From: Polyangiaceae bacterium
Lineage (GTDB): Bacteria > Myxococcota_A > Polyangia > Polyangiales > Polyangiaceae
Assembly: GCA_016712345.1 (NCBI GenBank)
Contig: JADJRH010000011.1
Location: 620,001 to 684,000 of the forward strand
Length of the DNA: 64,000 nt
Reading direction: 5' to 3'
The notes under the pieces were generated by a model. It ran no database searches. It was not told where the DNA came from and worked only from the letters and a program-made list of their open reading frames with translations. Within the stretch, counting starts at the first letter, position 1, and each line of letters starts with the position of its first letter. A program made the position numbers and the translations under genes. This document shows, in pieces, positions 35,261-44,849 of this stretch.

Positions 35261-37402
35261 ATGTTGCATAACGTCTTCGTCTTTGGGTTTGCCGGGGTCG
35301 CGCTGCTGTGCGTTCTCGGCGCTTGGATCAGCCGGCCGAACCGCACCATCTTCGGGCTGGCAGCGGCAGCCGCGGGCGGCGCTTCAATCGCGGCGTATAA
35401 CCACGCGTTTTGGGCGTTCGCCGTGTTGGGCTTATGCGTGCCTTGGCTCGTGTTCTGCGCGATGCCGTGGATCGATCTCGCGTGGCGCGCAAAAACGGGT
35501 TTCGTCCTGTTTTTGACGCTTGGTTCGGCGCTCGTGATCTTTCCGACGTACCACGATGAGCGGCACGGGCGCGTGGCCTTTGAAGGCACCGACGAGGAGC
35601 AGGCCGAGCAGCTGAAAAAAGCTCAACGCGGTGAGTTGGGCTTCAAAAATTTCATTCTGACGAACGTTCCGTTTCGTCTCGTCCGCGGTCTCGACCTGAA
35701 AGGCGGTTTGCGCCTTGTGTACACCGTCGACGTGGAAGAGGCGATCAAAGACAAGCGCGATTACTACTACGATCAGATTCGCGCCTCGCTCACCACCAAG
35801 TTTGGATTTCATGAGGGCGACAAAGCTCCGACGGTGGCCGAGATGGGCAAGCTCAGCGAGAAGCTCACCATCAACAAGCCGCGCGAGCGCGTGGATGAAA
35901 TTGTCCTGGCGTTTAACGACCCTGCCGACAGCGCCAAGCTCGACGACGAGCTGCTGAAAAAGTTCACGACCGAACTGAACGTGCTGCGGTCCGCCGACAA
36001 GAAGACGGTGACGTTTCGTCTCAAGGGCGAAAAAGAAACCGAGATTCGCGACCGCGCGGTGGCACTTGCCAAAGACACAGTGCAGCGCCGCGTGGACGGT
36101 TTCGGCGTGAAAGAAGTGGGTATCGCTTCGCGCGACGAAGACATCATTTTAGAGATTCCGGGCGAGAACGAAGCGCAGTTTAAAGAGATCCGCGAGATCG
36201 TGAGCCAAACGGCCCGTCTTGATTTCAAGATGGTGGACGACGATCACGACTTTTTCGCCGCCTACGAAAACGCCACGGACGTTCCGGCGGGGCTTCGTTT
36301 TGAACGTGAAAACGCGCCGCTCGGCGCCGGCAAAACCAAGCCGGTGACTTACGCTTTCATGCCCCGCGCTGAAGGCGAAAAAATGCAGAAGACGTTGGAG
36401 CGGATGCGCGCGTGGACCGAGAAGTTGCAGGTTCCCACCGACAACGAAATCAGCTTCCAAAAGGTCGTCCGCTACGATCCTGAAAAAGCTGTTTGGGAAG
36501 ACGAAGGCTGGCGCACGTTTTACCTCCACGCGAAGGCCGAAGTGACCGGCGACATGATTCGCGAAGCGCAGGCCATGCCCGATCAAAGCGAACGCAGCTT
36601 GGGCGGGTGGCTTGTTCGATTGGAGTTCACACCGGTGGGCGCCGAGCGCTTTGAAGACGTCACGGGCAAAAACGTGAAGCGTCGCTTTGCGGTTGTGCTC
36701 GACGGCAAGGTGGAAAGCGCGCCGGTGATTCAAACAAAGATCGGCGGCGGTACGGGCGTGATCACCATGGGCGCCGGCAGTCTCGACGAGCAGCAGCAGG
36801 CGGCCAAAAACCTTGAGTTGGTGCTTCGTTCGGGCGCGTTGCCCGCTCCGATTTCACCCTCGAATGAGCAGCGCATCGGACCTTCGCTCGGTCAAGACGC
36901 CATTGTCGCCGGCATGAAGGGCGGCGCTTCGGGCGCGATCCTCGTGCTCATCTTTATGGCGATTTATTACAGCCGCGCAGGCTGGATCGCGAACATCGCG
37001 GTGCTCTTTAACCTGGTGCTGCAAATTGCAATTTTGGCGATGTTCGGCGCGTCGATGACGCTGCCGGGCATTGCGGGTTTGACGCTCACGATCGGTATCG
37101 CCGTCGATGCGAACGTGCTCATCAACGAGCGCATTCGCGAGGAGCTTCGCCAAGGCAAGAGTCCGCGTCAGGCGGTGGACGTTGGGTACGACAAGGCGTT
37201 TAGCGCGATCTTGGACGGCCATGTGACCACGCTGATCTCGGGTCTCATTCTCGCTCAGTACGGAACAGGCCCGATCAAAGGCTTCGCCGTGACGCTCATC
37301 GTGGGCATTGCGGTCAGCCTGTTCACCGGCGTCGTGTGTACACGCCTTATGTTCGATTGGGCCGTCCGCGGCCGAAAGACCAAGAAGCTCCACGTGGGCT
37401 GA
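35261..37402 (+). CDS. secD: Protein translocase subunit SecD with extra N-terminal helices
   Basis: 713 aa. Normal SecD begins with one helix; here about 90 residues carry three or four (VFGFAGVALLCVLGAWI, TIFGLAAAAAGGASIAA, FAVLGLCVPWLVFCAMPW, GFVLFLTLGSALVIFPTY). The canonical part follows: VRGLDLKGGLRLVYTVD, P1 domain with VDGFGVKEVGIASRDEDIIL, and the C-terminal six-helix RND core with GLTLTIGIAVDANVLINERI and FSAILDGHVTTLISGLILAQ, including the Asp used in proton coupling. It pulls exported proteins across the membrane using proton motive force. Operon with yajC and secF. Confidence 0.96.
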   Translation: MLHNVFVFGFAGVALLCVLGAWISRPNRTIFGLAAAAAGGASIAAYNHAFWAFAVLGLCVPWLVFCAMPWIDLAWRAKTGFVLFLTLGSALVIFPTYHDERHGRVAFEGTDEEQAEQLKKAQRGELGFKNFILTNVPFRLVRGLDLKGGLRLVYTVDVEEAIKDKRDYYYDQIRASLTTKFGFHEGDKAPTVAEMGKLSEKLTINKPRERVDEIVLAFNDPADSAKLDDELLKKFTTELNVLRSADKKTVTFRLKGEKETEIRDRAVALAKDTVQRRVDGFGVKEVGIASRDEDIILEIPGENEAQFKEIREIVSQTARLDFKMVDDDHDFFAAYENATDVPAGLRFERENAPLGAGKTKPVTYAFMPRAEGEKMQKTLERMRAWTEKLQVPTDNEISFQKVVRYDPEKAVWEDEGWRTFYLHAKAEVTGDMIREAQAMPDQSERSLGGWLVRLEFTPVGAERFEDVTGKNVKRRFAVVLDGKVESAPVIQTKIGGGTGVITMGAGSLDEQQQAAKNLELVLRSGALPAPISPSNEQRIGPSLGQDAIVAGMKGGASGAILVLIFMAIYYSRAGWIANIAVLFNLVLQIAILAMFGASMTLPGIAGLTLTIGIAVDANVLINERIREELRQGKSPRQAVDVGYDKAFSAILDGHVTTLISGLILAQYGTGPIKGFAVTLIVGIAVSLFTGVVCTRLMFDWAVRGRKTKKLHVG

Positions 37403-37420
37403 AGTCGAAAAGGGTTCGCG

Positions 37421-38661
37421 ATGGAGTTCATCAAACACGGCACGCAGTTCGACTTCATGGGGAAGCGCTGGTATTTCATCGGCCTTTCCGCATTTTTGCT
37501 CCTGCTCTCGATCGTCACTTTTTTTAAGCCGGGCCCGCGTTTGGGTACCGACTTCAAAGGTGGCACCGAAGTGGAGGTTGAAATGAAATCGGCGGTGGAC
37601 GCGAGCGCTGTGCGCGCGGCGGTCACCAAAGCCGGTTTCGAATCACCCGACGTTTTGCAGATCACCGACGCCGGCGCGAAAAATCGCTTCATGATCCGCG
37701 TTCAAGAAGTGAGCGCTCTCTCAGAAGCCAAAAAAGGCCAAATCCGCGAGCGTCTGTGTCTCTTGGGTGAGGGGCAAACGGCTACGGACGACAAGTGTCC
37801 GGCGTCGGTCCGCGCCACCGAAGTCAAGTTCAGCCCCGGCGGCGACAAGATCAGCACTCGCTACGAGACGGCGCCCGACCTTGAAAAAATTCGCGGCCAA
37901 ATCCAAGGCCTCGAAGGGGTTGAAATTCGGCCCGGCCAAAGAGCATTATTGTGGCCAACGAGCGCGACCACAAAGTGGAGATTTTCCTTAAATCCAAGGG
38001 TGATCAGCTCATGGATGGGTTGCGTACACAACTCGGCGCCGAGGTTGTTCCCGAGGCGGCGCTGCGCACCGAATGGGTAGGCCCCAAAGCGGGTGCCCAA
38101 CTTCGCGACGCCGCGATCAAGAGTGTACTCATCGCGATCTTCTTCATCATGGCGTACATCGCGATTCGGTTCGACGTGCGGTTTGCGCCGGGTGGCATCA
38201 TCGCGTTGATCCACGACGTGGGCATAGCGCTCGGTGCGATGATCATCACGCAACGCGAGATCACGCTCTCAACGGTTGCCGCGATGCTCACCATCGTGGG
38301 CTATTCGATCACCGACACCGTGATTGTGTACGACCGCATTCGTGAAAACCTTGCGAAGCACCGCGACATGAGCTTTTCGCAGATCATCAACCTGAGCATC
38401 TCCGAGATGTTCGGCCGCACGATCATTTCGAGCGGCGTGACATCGCTCTCGATGGTCATGTTTTTGATCTGGGGCACAGGCACCATCAAAGACTTTGCCT
38501 TTACGCTGCTCATCGGCTTCCTCGTTGGAACGTATTCATCGATCTACGTGGCCGCGCCCTTCACAGAATGGGTAGACCGGCGCTTCTTCGGGTCCAAGGC
38601 CGGTGAGCGCAAGAAGCTCACGCGCACGCGCGCCGCGAAAAAGGCCGACGCCGTCGTTTAG
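37421..38661 (+). CDS. secF: Protein translocase subunit SecF, reading frame interrupted
   Basis: The N-terminal part (from the ATG at 37421: FDFMGKRWYFIGLSAFLLLL, GPRLGTDFKGGTEVEVEMKS) runs in one frame to about 37940; the rest (IIVANERDHKVEIFLKSKG, VVPEAALRTEWVGPKAGAQL, SITDTVIVYDRIRENL, GTYSSIYVAAPFTEWVD) is in the -1 frame and ends at 38661. Neither half is a complete SecF. The switch must occur between about 37919 and 37945, where no classical slippery heptamer is seen. One missing base is the simplest explanation: sequence error, genuine mutation, or a split protein restarted at the GTG at 37951. Partner of SecD. Confidence 0.85.
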
Positions 38662-38670
38662 GCCTCGTAC

Positions 38671-39450
38671 GTGGCCGCTCCGATCATCCGCTTTCAGCAC
38701 GTTAAGAAAGCCTTCGGGCCAAAGGTCATTTACCGCGACCTGAACCTCGATGTGTACCCCGGCGAAACCATCACTGTGATGGGCGGATCGGGCGTGGGCA
38801 AGAGCGTCTTGCTCAAAATGCTGATTCGCCTACTCGATTACGACGACGGCACCATTCACTTTCACCAGCAGGAAATCTCGCATCTGAACGAGCTGGATAT
38901 CGGCGTCGTTCGGCAGCGCATCGCCATGTTGTTTCAAGGTGCGGCGCTGTTTGACTCAATGAGCGTCGGTGAAAACGTGGCGTACGGCCTGCACGAGCAC
39001 TACCGCCACAAGATGAGCGATCGTGACATCGCCGATCGCGTGAACTGGGCGCTGTCTCTCGTGGGGCTCCCGGGCATTGAAGAAATGCGCCCCGCCGATC
39101 TGTCGGGCGGCATGAAAAAGCGCGTGGGGCTTGCGAGAGCGATCGCGGTCAAACCCGAGGTGCTGCTTTACGACGAGCCAACGACCGGCCTTGATCCGAT
39201 CAACACCGAGCGCATCAATCACCTGATTCGCGGCCTCAAGGCGCGCATCGGCGTAACGAGCATTGTGGTGACGCACGACATGAAAAGCGCGTTTACGATT
39301 TCGGATCGCATTGCCATGGTGTACCGCGGCGAGATCATTGCGGTGGGTACACCCGACGAGATCCGAGCGTCGCGCGATCCCCACGTGGCCGACTTTATTG
39401 AAGGCAAAGCGCCGGTCACCGAGGATGTAACAACGTTGCTCAACTCGTGA
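38671..39450 (+). CDS. mlaF: ABC transporter ATPase, MlaF-like
   Basis: 259 aa from the GTG at 38671. Walker A VMGGSGVGKSVLLKML, Q loop MLFQGAALFDSMSVGENV (the AALFDSLTVxENV form is typical of MlaF/Ttg2A), signature DLSGGMKKRVGLARAI, Walker B VLLYDEPTTGLDP and H loop VVTHDM. It energises phospholipid or lipophile transport across the envelope with an MCE protein. Ten bp after secF, followed by an MCE gene, but no MlaE permease gene lies between or near. Confidence 0.92.
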   Translation: MAAPIIRFQHVKKAFGPKVIYRDLNLDVYPGETITVMGGSGVGKSVLLKMLIRLLDYDDGTIHFHQQEISHLNELDIGVVRQRIAMLFQGAALFDSMSVGENVAYGLHEHYRHKMSDRDIADRVNWALSLVGLPGIEEMRPADLSGGMKKRVGLARAIAVKPEVLLYDEPTTGLDPINTERINHLIRGLKARIGVTSIVVTHDMKSAFTISDRIAMVYRGEIIAVGTPDEIRASRDPHVADFIEGKAPVTEDVTTLLNS

Positions 39451-39622
39451 GCGTTTCGGCGCCCGCGCGAACAACGCGACCGGCCTCATTTAGCGGCGTT
39501 TCGTGACGCGATGCGCCGCGAGGCGGAACCTGATGTCGCAGTCGACGGGGCGGCTCACGCGGAGAGTTTTTGACTGTGCTTAACGCATGACCAGCGATCA
39601 TCATGGGGTATGCTCCGCGCCG

Positions 39623-40723
39623 ATGAAGAAGCGCGCATCGGACGTGAAGGTGGGGCTCTTCGTTTTCGTCGGGCTCGTGATGACGAGCATTGTGATTTTT
39701 CTCATCGGCGACGAACGAAGACTCTTTTCTTCTGCGGTGACGTTCAGTTGCAAATTTACCGATGTTCAGGGCCTCAAAGAAGGCGCGCCCATTCGCATGG
39801 GCGGCATCGACATCGGGCACGTGAGCGAGGTTGGGTACGGAAGTGATCCGCTCGACACCGTGATCTACGTGCGGCTCAGCATTGTTCGGACGGAGGCCGG
39901 TCGCATCAAAACCGACAGCACCGCGCGCATCACAACGAAGGGTTTGCTCGGCGACAAAATGATCGAAATCACCAAGGGGCAGGTACGTGACGCCGTTCCG
40001 CCCGGGGGTGAAATCAAGGCCGAAGAACCTGAAGACATGCTTGGAAAAGTGGCGGGCATGGCGGGCAAAGCGGAAACGACAATGCTCAACATTGAGCGGC
40101 TCTCCACGGAGCTTGCGAATCAAGAGTTGCATCGCGATCTCCGGCAAAGCGTGGCGTCGGCAAATACGTTGCTCAAAGGCGTGAACGAAGGTGAAGGGTA
40201 CGCAAAGCGGCTTCTCACCGACAAAGGTGAAGCCGACAAAATCTCCCACCTGATCGGAACGCTCGACCGAACGTCGTCGGAAATGACGGTGACGCTTCGC
40301 ACGTTGAACGGCGTGATTTCGCGCGTGGAAAACGGGCCCGGTTTTGCGCACGACGTGATTTACGGGGCCGGACCTTCAAAGGAGATCGCTCAATTTGGTG
40401 CGGCTGCACAGGAACTTGCGACCACGCTCAAAACAGTTCGCGAAAGTGACAGCCTCGCGCACGACATGTTGTTCGGCGGCAAGGGCAACGGGGCCGAGGC
40501 ACTTTCAAACGTGACGGCGATCACGGCGGATCTGCGAGCGATCATTGGTGATGTACGCAAGGGAAAAGGCACCGTCGGCGCGCTTCTTGTCGACCCGAGC
40601 GTTTACGACGATCTCAAAGTGGTGCTCGGCAATGTGCAACGAAACGACGTATTGCGAGCCTTGGTCCGATACTCGATCAACAAAGATGAGCAGGTGAAAG
40701 CACCCGCGGTACCCTCGCCGTAG
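39623..40723 (+). CDS. mlaD: MlaD-like MCE-domain protein
   Basis: 366 aa from the ATG at 39623. One N-terminal membrane helix (VKVGLFVFVGLVMTSIVIFL) and one MCE domain, about 35-135: SCKFTDVQGLKEGAPIRMGG, IDIGHVSEVGY, RITTKGLLGDKMIEITKG. The remaining 230 residues form a long amphipathic, probably coiled-coil segment (VASANTLLKGVNEGEGYAKR and MTVTLRTLNGVISRVENGPG), typical of MCE proteins that build a tunnel. It should carry lipids between membranes with the MlaF-like ATPase. It starts 172 bp after mlaF. Confidence 0.92.
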   Translation: MKKRASDVKVGLFVFVGLVMTSIVIFLIGDERRLFSSAVTFSCKFTDVQGLKEGAPIRMGGIDIGHVSEVGYGSDPLDTVIYVRLSIVRTEAGRIKTDSTARITTKGLLGDKMIEITKGQVRDAVPPGGEIKAEEPEDMLGKVAGMAGKAETTMLNIERLSTELANQELHRDLRQSVASANTLLKGVNEGEGYAKRLLTDKGEADKISHLIGTLDRTSSEMTVTLRTLNGVISRVENGPGFAHDVIYGAGPSKEIAQFGAAAQELATTLKTVRESDSLAHDMLFGGKGNGAEALSNVTAITADLRAIIGDVRKGKGTVGALLVDPSVYDDLKVVLGNVQRNDVLRALVRYSINKDEQVKAPAVPSP

Positions 40724-40783
40724 GGGTCGCACGGGGTTGAGTGGGCTTGCGGCGAAGATGCGCTCCGCGTATTTCGGGAGGGT

Positions 40784-41983
40784 ATGTCTCGGGATTTTGC
40801 GGACCGGCTTTCAGCCATCGCGCCCAGTGCAACGCTCGCGATGGCGGCGAAAGCTGCAAAGCTCCGCAGCGAAGGGCACAAGGTTTATCCGTTCAGCGTC
40901 GGCGAACCCGACTTCGACACGCCGGCGCACATTCGTGACGCTGCCAAAGCGGCGCTCGATCGCGGTGCCACGCGATACACGCCGGTGACCGGTACGCCGG
41001 AACTGAAGGCGGCCATCTGCACGTCGACGGAAAAGTATCGCGGGCACAAAGTGGAGCCGGCGCAGATTGTTGTGTCGAGCGGCGCCAAACACGCGCTGTT
41101 CAATCTCGCGCTCGCGCTCTATCAACCGGGCGATGAAGTGCTCATCCCGTCGCCTTTTTGGGTGAGCTACCCCGAGCAGGTGCGCATGGTCGGTGCCACG
41201 CCTGTCATTGTTCCAACGCGCGAACAAGACGGCTTTCGCCTTCGCCCCGAGGTGCTTCAGGACGCGCTTTCACCTCGCACCAAGGCCATTATTTTGTGTA
41301 CACCGTCAAACCCAACGGGTGCTGCGTACTCAAAAAAAGATCTGTTGCCTCTGCTTGAGGTGCTTCGCAAAACCGATGTGTACATCATCGTCGACGAGAT
41401 CTACGCCGACCTTGTTTACGACGGGTTTGTGCATGCATCGCTCCCCTCGTTCGCGAGCGAATTTCGCGACAGAACAATCATTGTCGACGGTGTGAGCAAA
41501 ACGTTTGCGATGACTGGATGGCGCATTGGCTGGACGATCACGAGCAACTCGCTCGCCAAAGCGATCGACATTGTTCAGAGCCAAAGCACCACCAACGCCG
41601 CTGCCATTTCGCAGGCCGCCGCCGTTGCAGCTCTCAACGGTCCGCGCGCGGAGCTTGAAGTCATGCGCCGACATTTTTCAGAGCGGCGCGTGGTGATGGT
41701 GGAAGGGCTGCGCTCGCTTCCGGGAGTTTCGTGCCGCATGCCCGAAGGTGCGTTTTACGCCTTCCCCGATGTGCGCGGACTGTTCGGAAAAAAGCACCGC
41801 GGCGTGGAGCTTGTCACCGATCACGACGTGGCCAACTGGCTGCTTGATGAAGTGCACGTGGCGAGCGTTGCCGGCGAGCCATTTGGAGCGCCCGGTTACC
41901 TGCGTTTTTCGTACGCCTGCGCCGAATGCGACATTCGCGAAGCGCTCGACAACATGCGCAACGCAATTGCCCGGCTCGACTGA
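40784..41983 (+). CDS. Class I/II aminotransferase, aspartate aminotransferase-like
   Basis: 399 aa. LSAIAPSATLAMAAKAAKLR, FSVGEPDFDTPAHI, RYTPVTGTPELKAAI, the Asn-Pro-Thr-Gly site LCTPSNPTGAAYSKKDL, Asp/Tyr in VDEIYADLVYDG, the PLP-binding Lys in VDGVSKTFAMTGWRIGWT and the substrate Arg near LRFSYACAECD. This matches the thermophilic-type aspartate/prephenate aminotransferase subgroup (about 390-400 aa). Transamination of aspartate with 2-oxoglutarate is likely; other dicarboxylic substrates are possible. A single gene, between mlaD and the cytochrome operon. Confidence 0.93.
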   Translation: MSRDFADRLSAIAPSATLAMAAKAAKLRSEGHKVYPFSVGEPDFDTPAHIRDAAKAALDRGATRYTPVTGTPELKAAICTSTEKYRGHKVEPAQIVVSSGAKHALFNLALALYQPGDEVLIPSPFWVSYPEQVRMVGATPVIVPTREQDGFRLRPEVLQDALSPRTKAIILCTPSNPTGAAYSKKDLLPLLEVLRKTDVYIIVDEIYADLVYDGFVHASLPSFASEFRDRTIIVDGVSKTFAMTGWRIGWTITSNSLAKAIDIVQSQSTTNAAAISQAAAVAALNGPRAELEVMRRHFSERRVVMVEGLRSLPGVSCRMPEGAFYAFPDVRGLFGKKHRGVELVTDHDVANWLLDEVHVASVAGEPFGAPGYLRFSYACAECDIREALDNMRNAIARLD

Positions 41984-42403
41984 AGGGTCGAGGTCGGCGC
42001 AATGCCGCTCAGCTGAGAGAAAAATCTGCTGTCTGCGCGTTTTGGCAAAACGGGATTCGGAGCCGTCGGAGGCGCCCTGAAACACCGTTGGGCCTCGGGT
42101 GTTCGGCGGCAGACCCGTCCTGAACGGGCGCGCCCCGGCCATTTGAATCGGATTTACCGGCCGTTTGAAGGTGCCTGTCTTGTCGGCGGCGCGTGGGCCC
42201 CTACCAAAAAAAAGCCGCTTCTCTCAGGGGTTTTCGCGAGCCTTTCCGAAAAAGTTTCGCAGAGCCGGGAGGGAGCGCGCGTTGACGCGATAGTGGCGGT
42301 TTTGTTAGATCCCCGCCGGCTACTTGAACGCTTGGTTTACCCGTTCATTTCGTCTTCGGCCTACCGCCGAACGAAAATAGCCGACTGTTGAAAGAGGAAT
42401 TCC
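41984..42403. other. Intergenic region before the cytochrome operon
   Basis: 420 bp without a supportable gene. It probably carries the terminator of the aminotransferase gene and the promoter and leader of the Rieske operon. GAAAGAGGAATTCC just before the GTG at 42404 provides the ribosome site. No R1 or MITE-like repeat is visible. Confidence 0.5.
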
Positions 42404-42961
42404 GTGGCTGGCAAAGCGGAAGACGGCACCAATCCAGAGGTACACATCTGGCGCATCGCGCCCACGCGTCGCGATCTCCTTGGATTTCTGGGATGGGGCG
42501 CGGTTTTAAATGCGATCGGGCTTGGCACGCTCGCATTCGTTCGCTTCATGTACCCGCGCGTGCTCTTCGAGCCGCCGTCACAGTTTCGGCTGGGTCGGCC
42601 GGGTGAATACGCGCCCAACTCCACGAGCGAAAAGTGGATCAAAGCGCTTCGCTTGTGGATCGTTCGCTACGACGACCGCTTCATTGCGGTGAGCGCGATC
42701 TGCACGCATCTCGGATGCACGCCGCGCTACCTCGGGACGGAAGACAAATACAAATGCCCTTGCCACGGCTCGGGCTACCGCGGTTTCGCGAGCGGTTGGC
42801 GCGTGAACGGTGCCAACTTCGAAGGGCCCGCGCCGCGTCCCATGGAGCGCTTCAAGCTCTCTCTCGCCGACAACGGCGAGATCATCGTCGACAAGGCGAT
42901 CATGTTCCGCGTCGAAAAAGGCGAAGCGGACAGGCCGGGAGCGTTTCTTCCGTTCGCATGA
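42404..42961 (+). CDS. Rieske iron-sulfur subunit of a bc-type complex
   Basis: 185 aa from the GTG at 42404. N-terminal anchor (RRDLLGFLGWGAVLNAIGLG, twin-Arg just before it, so possibly Tat-exported), then the [2Fe-2S] site: CTHLGC and CPCHGSGY, giving the two Cys and two His ligands and both disulfide Cys. The intervening FRLGRPGEYAPNSTSEKW and WIVRYDD are as in menaquinol-type complexes. It passes electrons from quinol to the cytochrome c partner. First gene of a four-gene operon with cytochrome b6-type, subunit IV-type and octaheme c genes. Confidence 0.95.
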   Translation: MAGKAEDGTNPEVHIWRIAPTRRDLLGFLGWGAVLNAIGLGTLAFVRFMYPRVLFEPPSQFRLGRPGEYAPNSTSEKWIKALRLWIVRYDDRFIAVSAICTHLGCTPRYLGTEDKYKCPCHGSGYRGFASGWRVNGANFEGPAPRPMERFKLSLADNGEIIVDKAIMFRVEKGEADRPGAFLPFA

Positions 42962-43082
42962 AGCGGCGATTTGCCAACGTTGGCGTCACCGCATCAAGGT
43001 CGCTCGCGTGAGAGCGACGTCGGGTTGAACAAGGTTTCCACGAGGGCGCGTCCCTCGACATCGGTGTGATTCGGAGGCTTTC

Positions 43083-43856
43083 GTGGCCGAGCAGAAAAAA
43101 GGCTGGTTCGACGTCGTCAAGAGCTCGTACGTGTGGAAGTCGGTGTTCCGGCACGAGTACCAGGACACCTACCGCAACCGCGTTCTCCAGGTTTCTTCGA
43201 ACGTCTTTCTCCACCTTCACCCAACCAAGATCCGCAGGCACGCTCTGCGTCTTCGGTTCACGTGGTGCATGGGCGGGATCACGTTCCTCTTGTTCCTGAT
43301 CCTCGTCGTGACCGGCATCATCCTGATGTTTTATTACCGGCCGACGGGTGAGTACGCCTACCACGACATGAAGTATCTCCAGTTCGATGTGCCGTTCGGC
43401 ATGATCATGCGCAACATGCATCGCTGGGGTGCTCACGCGATGGTCATCGCTGTCTGGCTCCACATGTTCCGCGTGTTCATGACGGGCTCGTACAAGCCGC
43501 CGCGCGAGTTCAACTGGGTCATCGGCGTAAACCTTCTGGTGATGACGCTGATGCTTTCGTTTACCGGGTACCTCCTCCCGTGGGACCAGCTCTCCATCTG
43601 GGCCGTCACCGTCGGCACCAACATGGGTCGCGCCACTCCGGTTCTCGGTCACGAAGGTCCGTTCGCGGATCTCGTCGGCGTCAATGCTCGTTACGACGCG
43701 CGCGCGCTGCTCACCGCCGGTCGCTTAATCAGCCCGGCAACGCTGCTCCGCTTCTACGTTCTTCACTGCATCTTCATCCCGCTCATCGCTGCCGTGCTCA
43801 TGATTGTGCACTTCTGGCGCGTGCGGAAAGACGGCGGCATTTCGGGTCCGCTGTGA
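43083..43856 (+). CDS. Cytochrome b6-type subunit of a bc complex
   Basis: 257 aa from the GTG at 43083 with a good ribosome site (GGAGGC). Four transmembrane helices with heme-b ligands in pairs: NMHRWGAHAMVIAVWLH (two His 14 apart) and VLHCIFIPLIAAVLMIVH (two His 15 apart), as in b6. GSYKPPREFNW and GYLLPWDQLSIWAVTV (Qo/cd1 region) follow b6 too. The N-terminal 45 residues are extra. With the next gene it forms a split cytochrome b. Membrane menaquinol or plastoquinol-type oxidation is the family role. Confidence 0.95.
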   Translation: MAEQKKGWFDVVKSSYVWKSVFRHEYQDTYRNRVLQVSSNVFLHLHPTKIRRHALRLRFTWCMGGITFLLFLILVVTGIILMFYYRPTGEYAYHDMKYLQFDVPFGMIMRNMHRWGAHAMVIAVWLHMFRVFMTGSYKPPREFNWVIGVNLLVMTLMLSFTGYLLPWDQLSIWAVTVGTNMGRATPVLGHEGPFADLVGVNARYDARALLTAGRLISPATLLRFYVLHCIFIPLIAAVLMIVHFWRVRKDGGISGPL

Positions 43857-43936
43857 TGGGCGCGGGCAGCGCTTCGTGCGCCGTCCGTTTCGTTTTTCGG
43901 GTTCTACGAAACGTTTATTGATGAGGCTGTTCGAAC

Positions 43937-44758
43937 ATGGCAACCACCGTCCCTGAGACCAGCGTCGCCGGCGCGAATGTCGCGGTGAAAGAGCGTGCCG
44001 CTCAAACGGAGCGTCTCACCAAGCTCGTTCCCGACAAGGTTCACACGTGGCCGTACCTCGTTAGGCTCGAAATGCTCGTCGGAACGGCCGTGATGGCGTT
44101 CATGACGCTGTGGTCCATTGTTGTGGACGCGCCGCTCGAAGAGCCCGCCAACCCAACCAAAACGCCGAACCCGTCCAAGGCGCCTTGGTACTTCCTCGGG
44201 CTCCAAGAAATTCTCGTTTACTTCGACCCGTGGTTCGCAGGCGTGGTGCTGCCGGCGCTGATCATCGTCGGCCTGATGGTGATCCCGTACGTCGACATCA
44301 ACCCCAAAGGGAACGGGTATTACTGCTTCAAAGACCGCTGGTTTGCGATCTCCACATTCCTCTTTGGGTTCTTGGTTTTGTGGATCGTGCTCATCATCAT
44401 GGGCACGTTTATTCGCGGTCCCGGCTGGTACCTGTTTTTGCCCGGCCAGTTCTGGGATGTACACAAGACAGTTGCCATCACCAACGTGAACTGGAACGAG
44501 TTTTTCGGTCTCCGCGGTGAACCCTGGCAAACCATTTTGGGCCTCGGCAGCGTGGTCGTGTGGCTCGTTGTGTTGCCGGCCGCTTATTGGAAGACCCAAT
44601 ACAAAAAGAGCGAAACCCTGCAAAAGCTGGGTGCGGTTCGCTACTGGCTCACCGCGTTTCTCTTCATGACAATGATGGGCACCGTGGTGAAGGTGGTTCT
44701 GAGGCTGGCCCTCTCCATCAAGTACATCTGGATGGGCCCCTACAACTTCAACATCTGA
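43937..44758 (+). CDS. Cytochrome b subunit IV-type protein
   Basis: 273 aa. C-terminal half of cytochrome b with the Qo-site sequence SKAPWYFLGLQEILVYFDPW: the PEWY motif reads APWY, so the usual acidic residue is replaced by Pro, as in several menaquinol-oxidising complexes. Helices VVLPALIIVGLMVIPYVDIN, FLFGFLVLWIVLIIMGTFI, VVVWLVVLPAAYW and LTAFLFMTMMGTVVKVVLRL. Two or more additional helices extend it beyond the three of plant-type subunit IV. It follows the b6 gene after 80 bp and precedes the octaheme c gene. Confidence 0.93.
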   Translation: MATTVPETSVAGANVAVKERAAQTERLTKLVPDKVHTWPYLVRLEMLVGTAVMAFMTLWSIVVDAPLEEPANPTKTPNPSKAPWYFLGLQEILVYFDPWFAGVVLPALIIVGLMVIPYVDINPKGNGYYCFKDRWFAISTFLFGFLVLWIVLIIMGTFIRGPGWYLFLPGQFWDVHKTVAITNVNWNEFFGLRGEPWQTILGLGSVVVWLVVLPAAYWKTQYKKSETLQKLGAVRYWLTAFLFMTMMGTVVKVVLRLALSIKYIWMGPYNFNI

Positions 44759-44849
44759 TGTTTGTTTCGCGGCGCATTGCGTCGCGTTGTCGGCGAAGGG
44801 GCCATCGGCCCCGAGTGATTGTGTAGTCCGATTGAGGAGCAACCAAATC

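Noticed and set aside
37900..37960. Programmed -1 ribosomal frameshift in secF
   Set aside because: No X_XXY_YYZ slippery heptamer or clear downstream pseudoknot could be seen; an indel is simpler.
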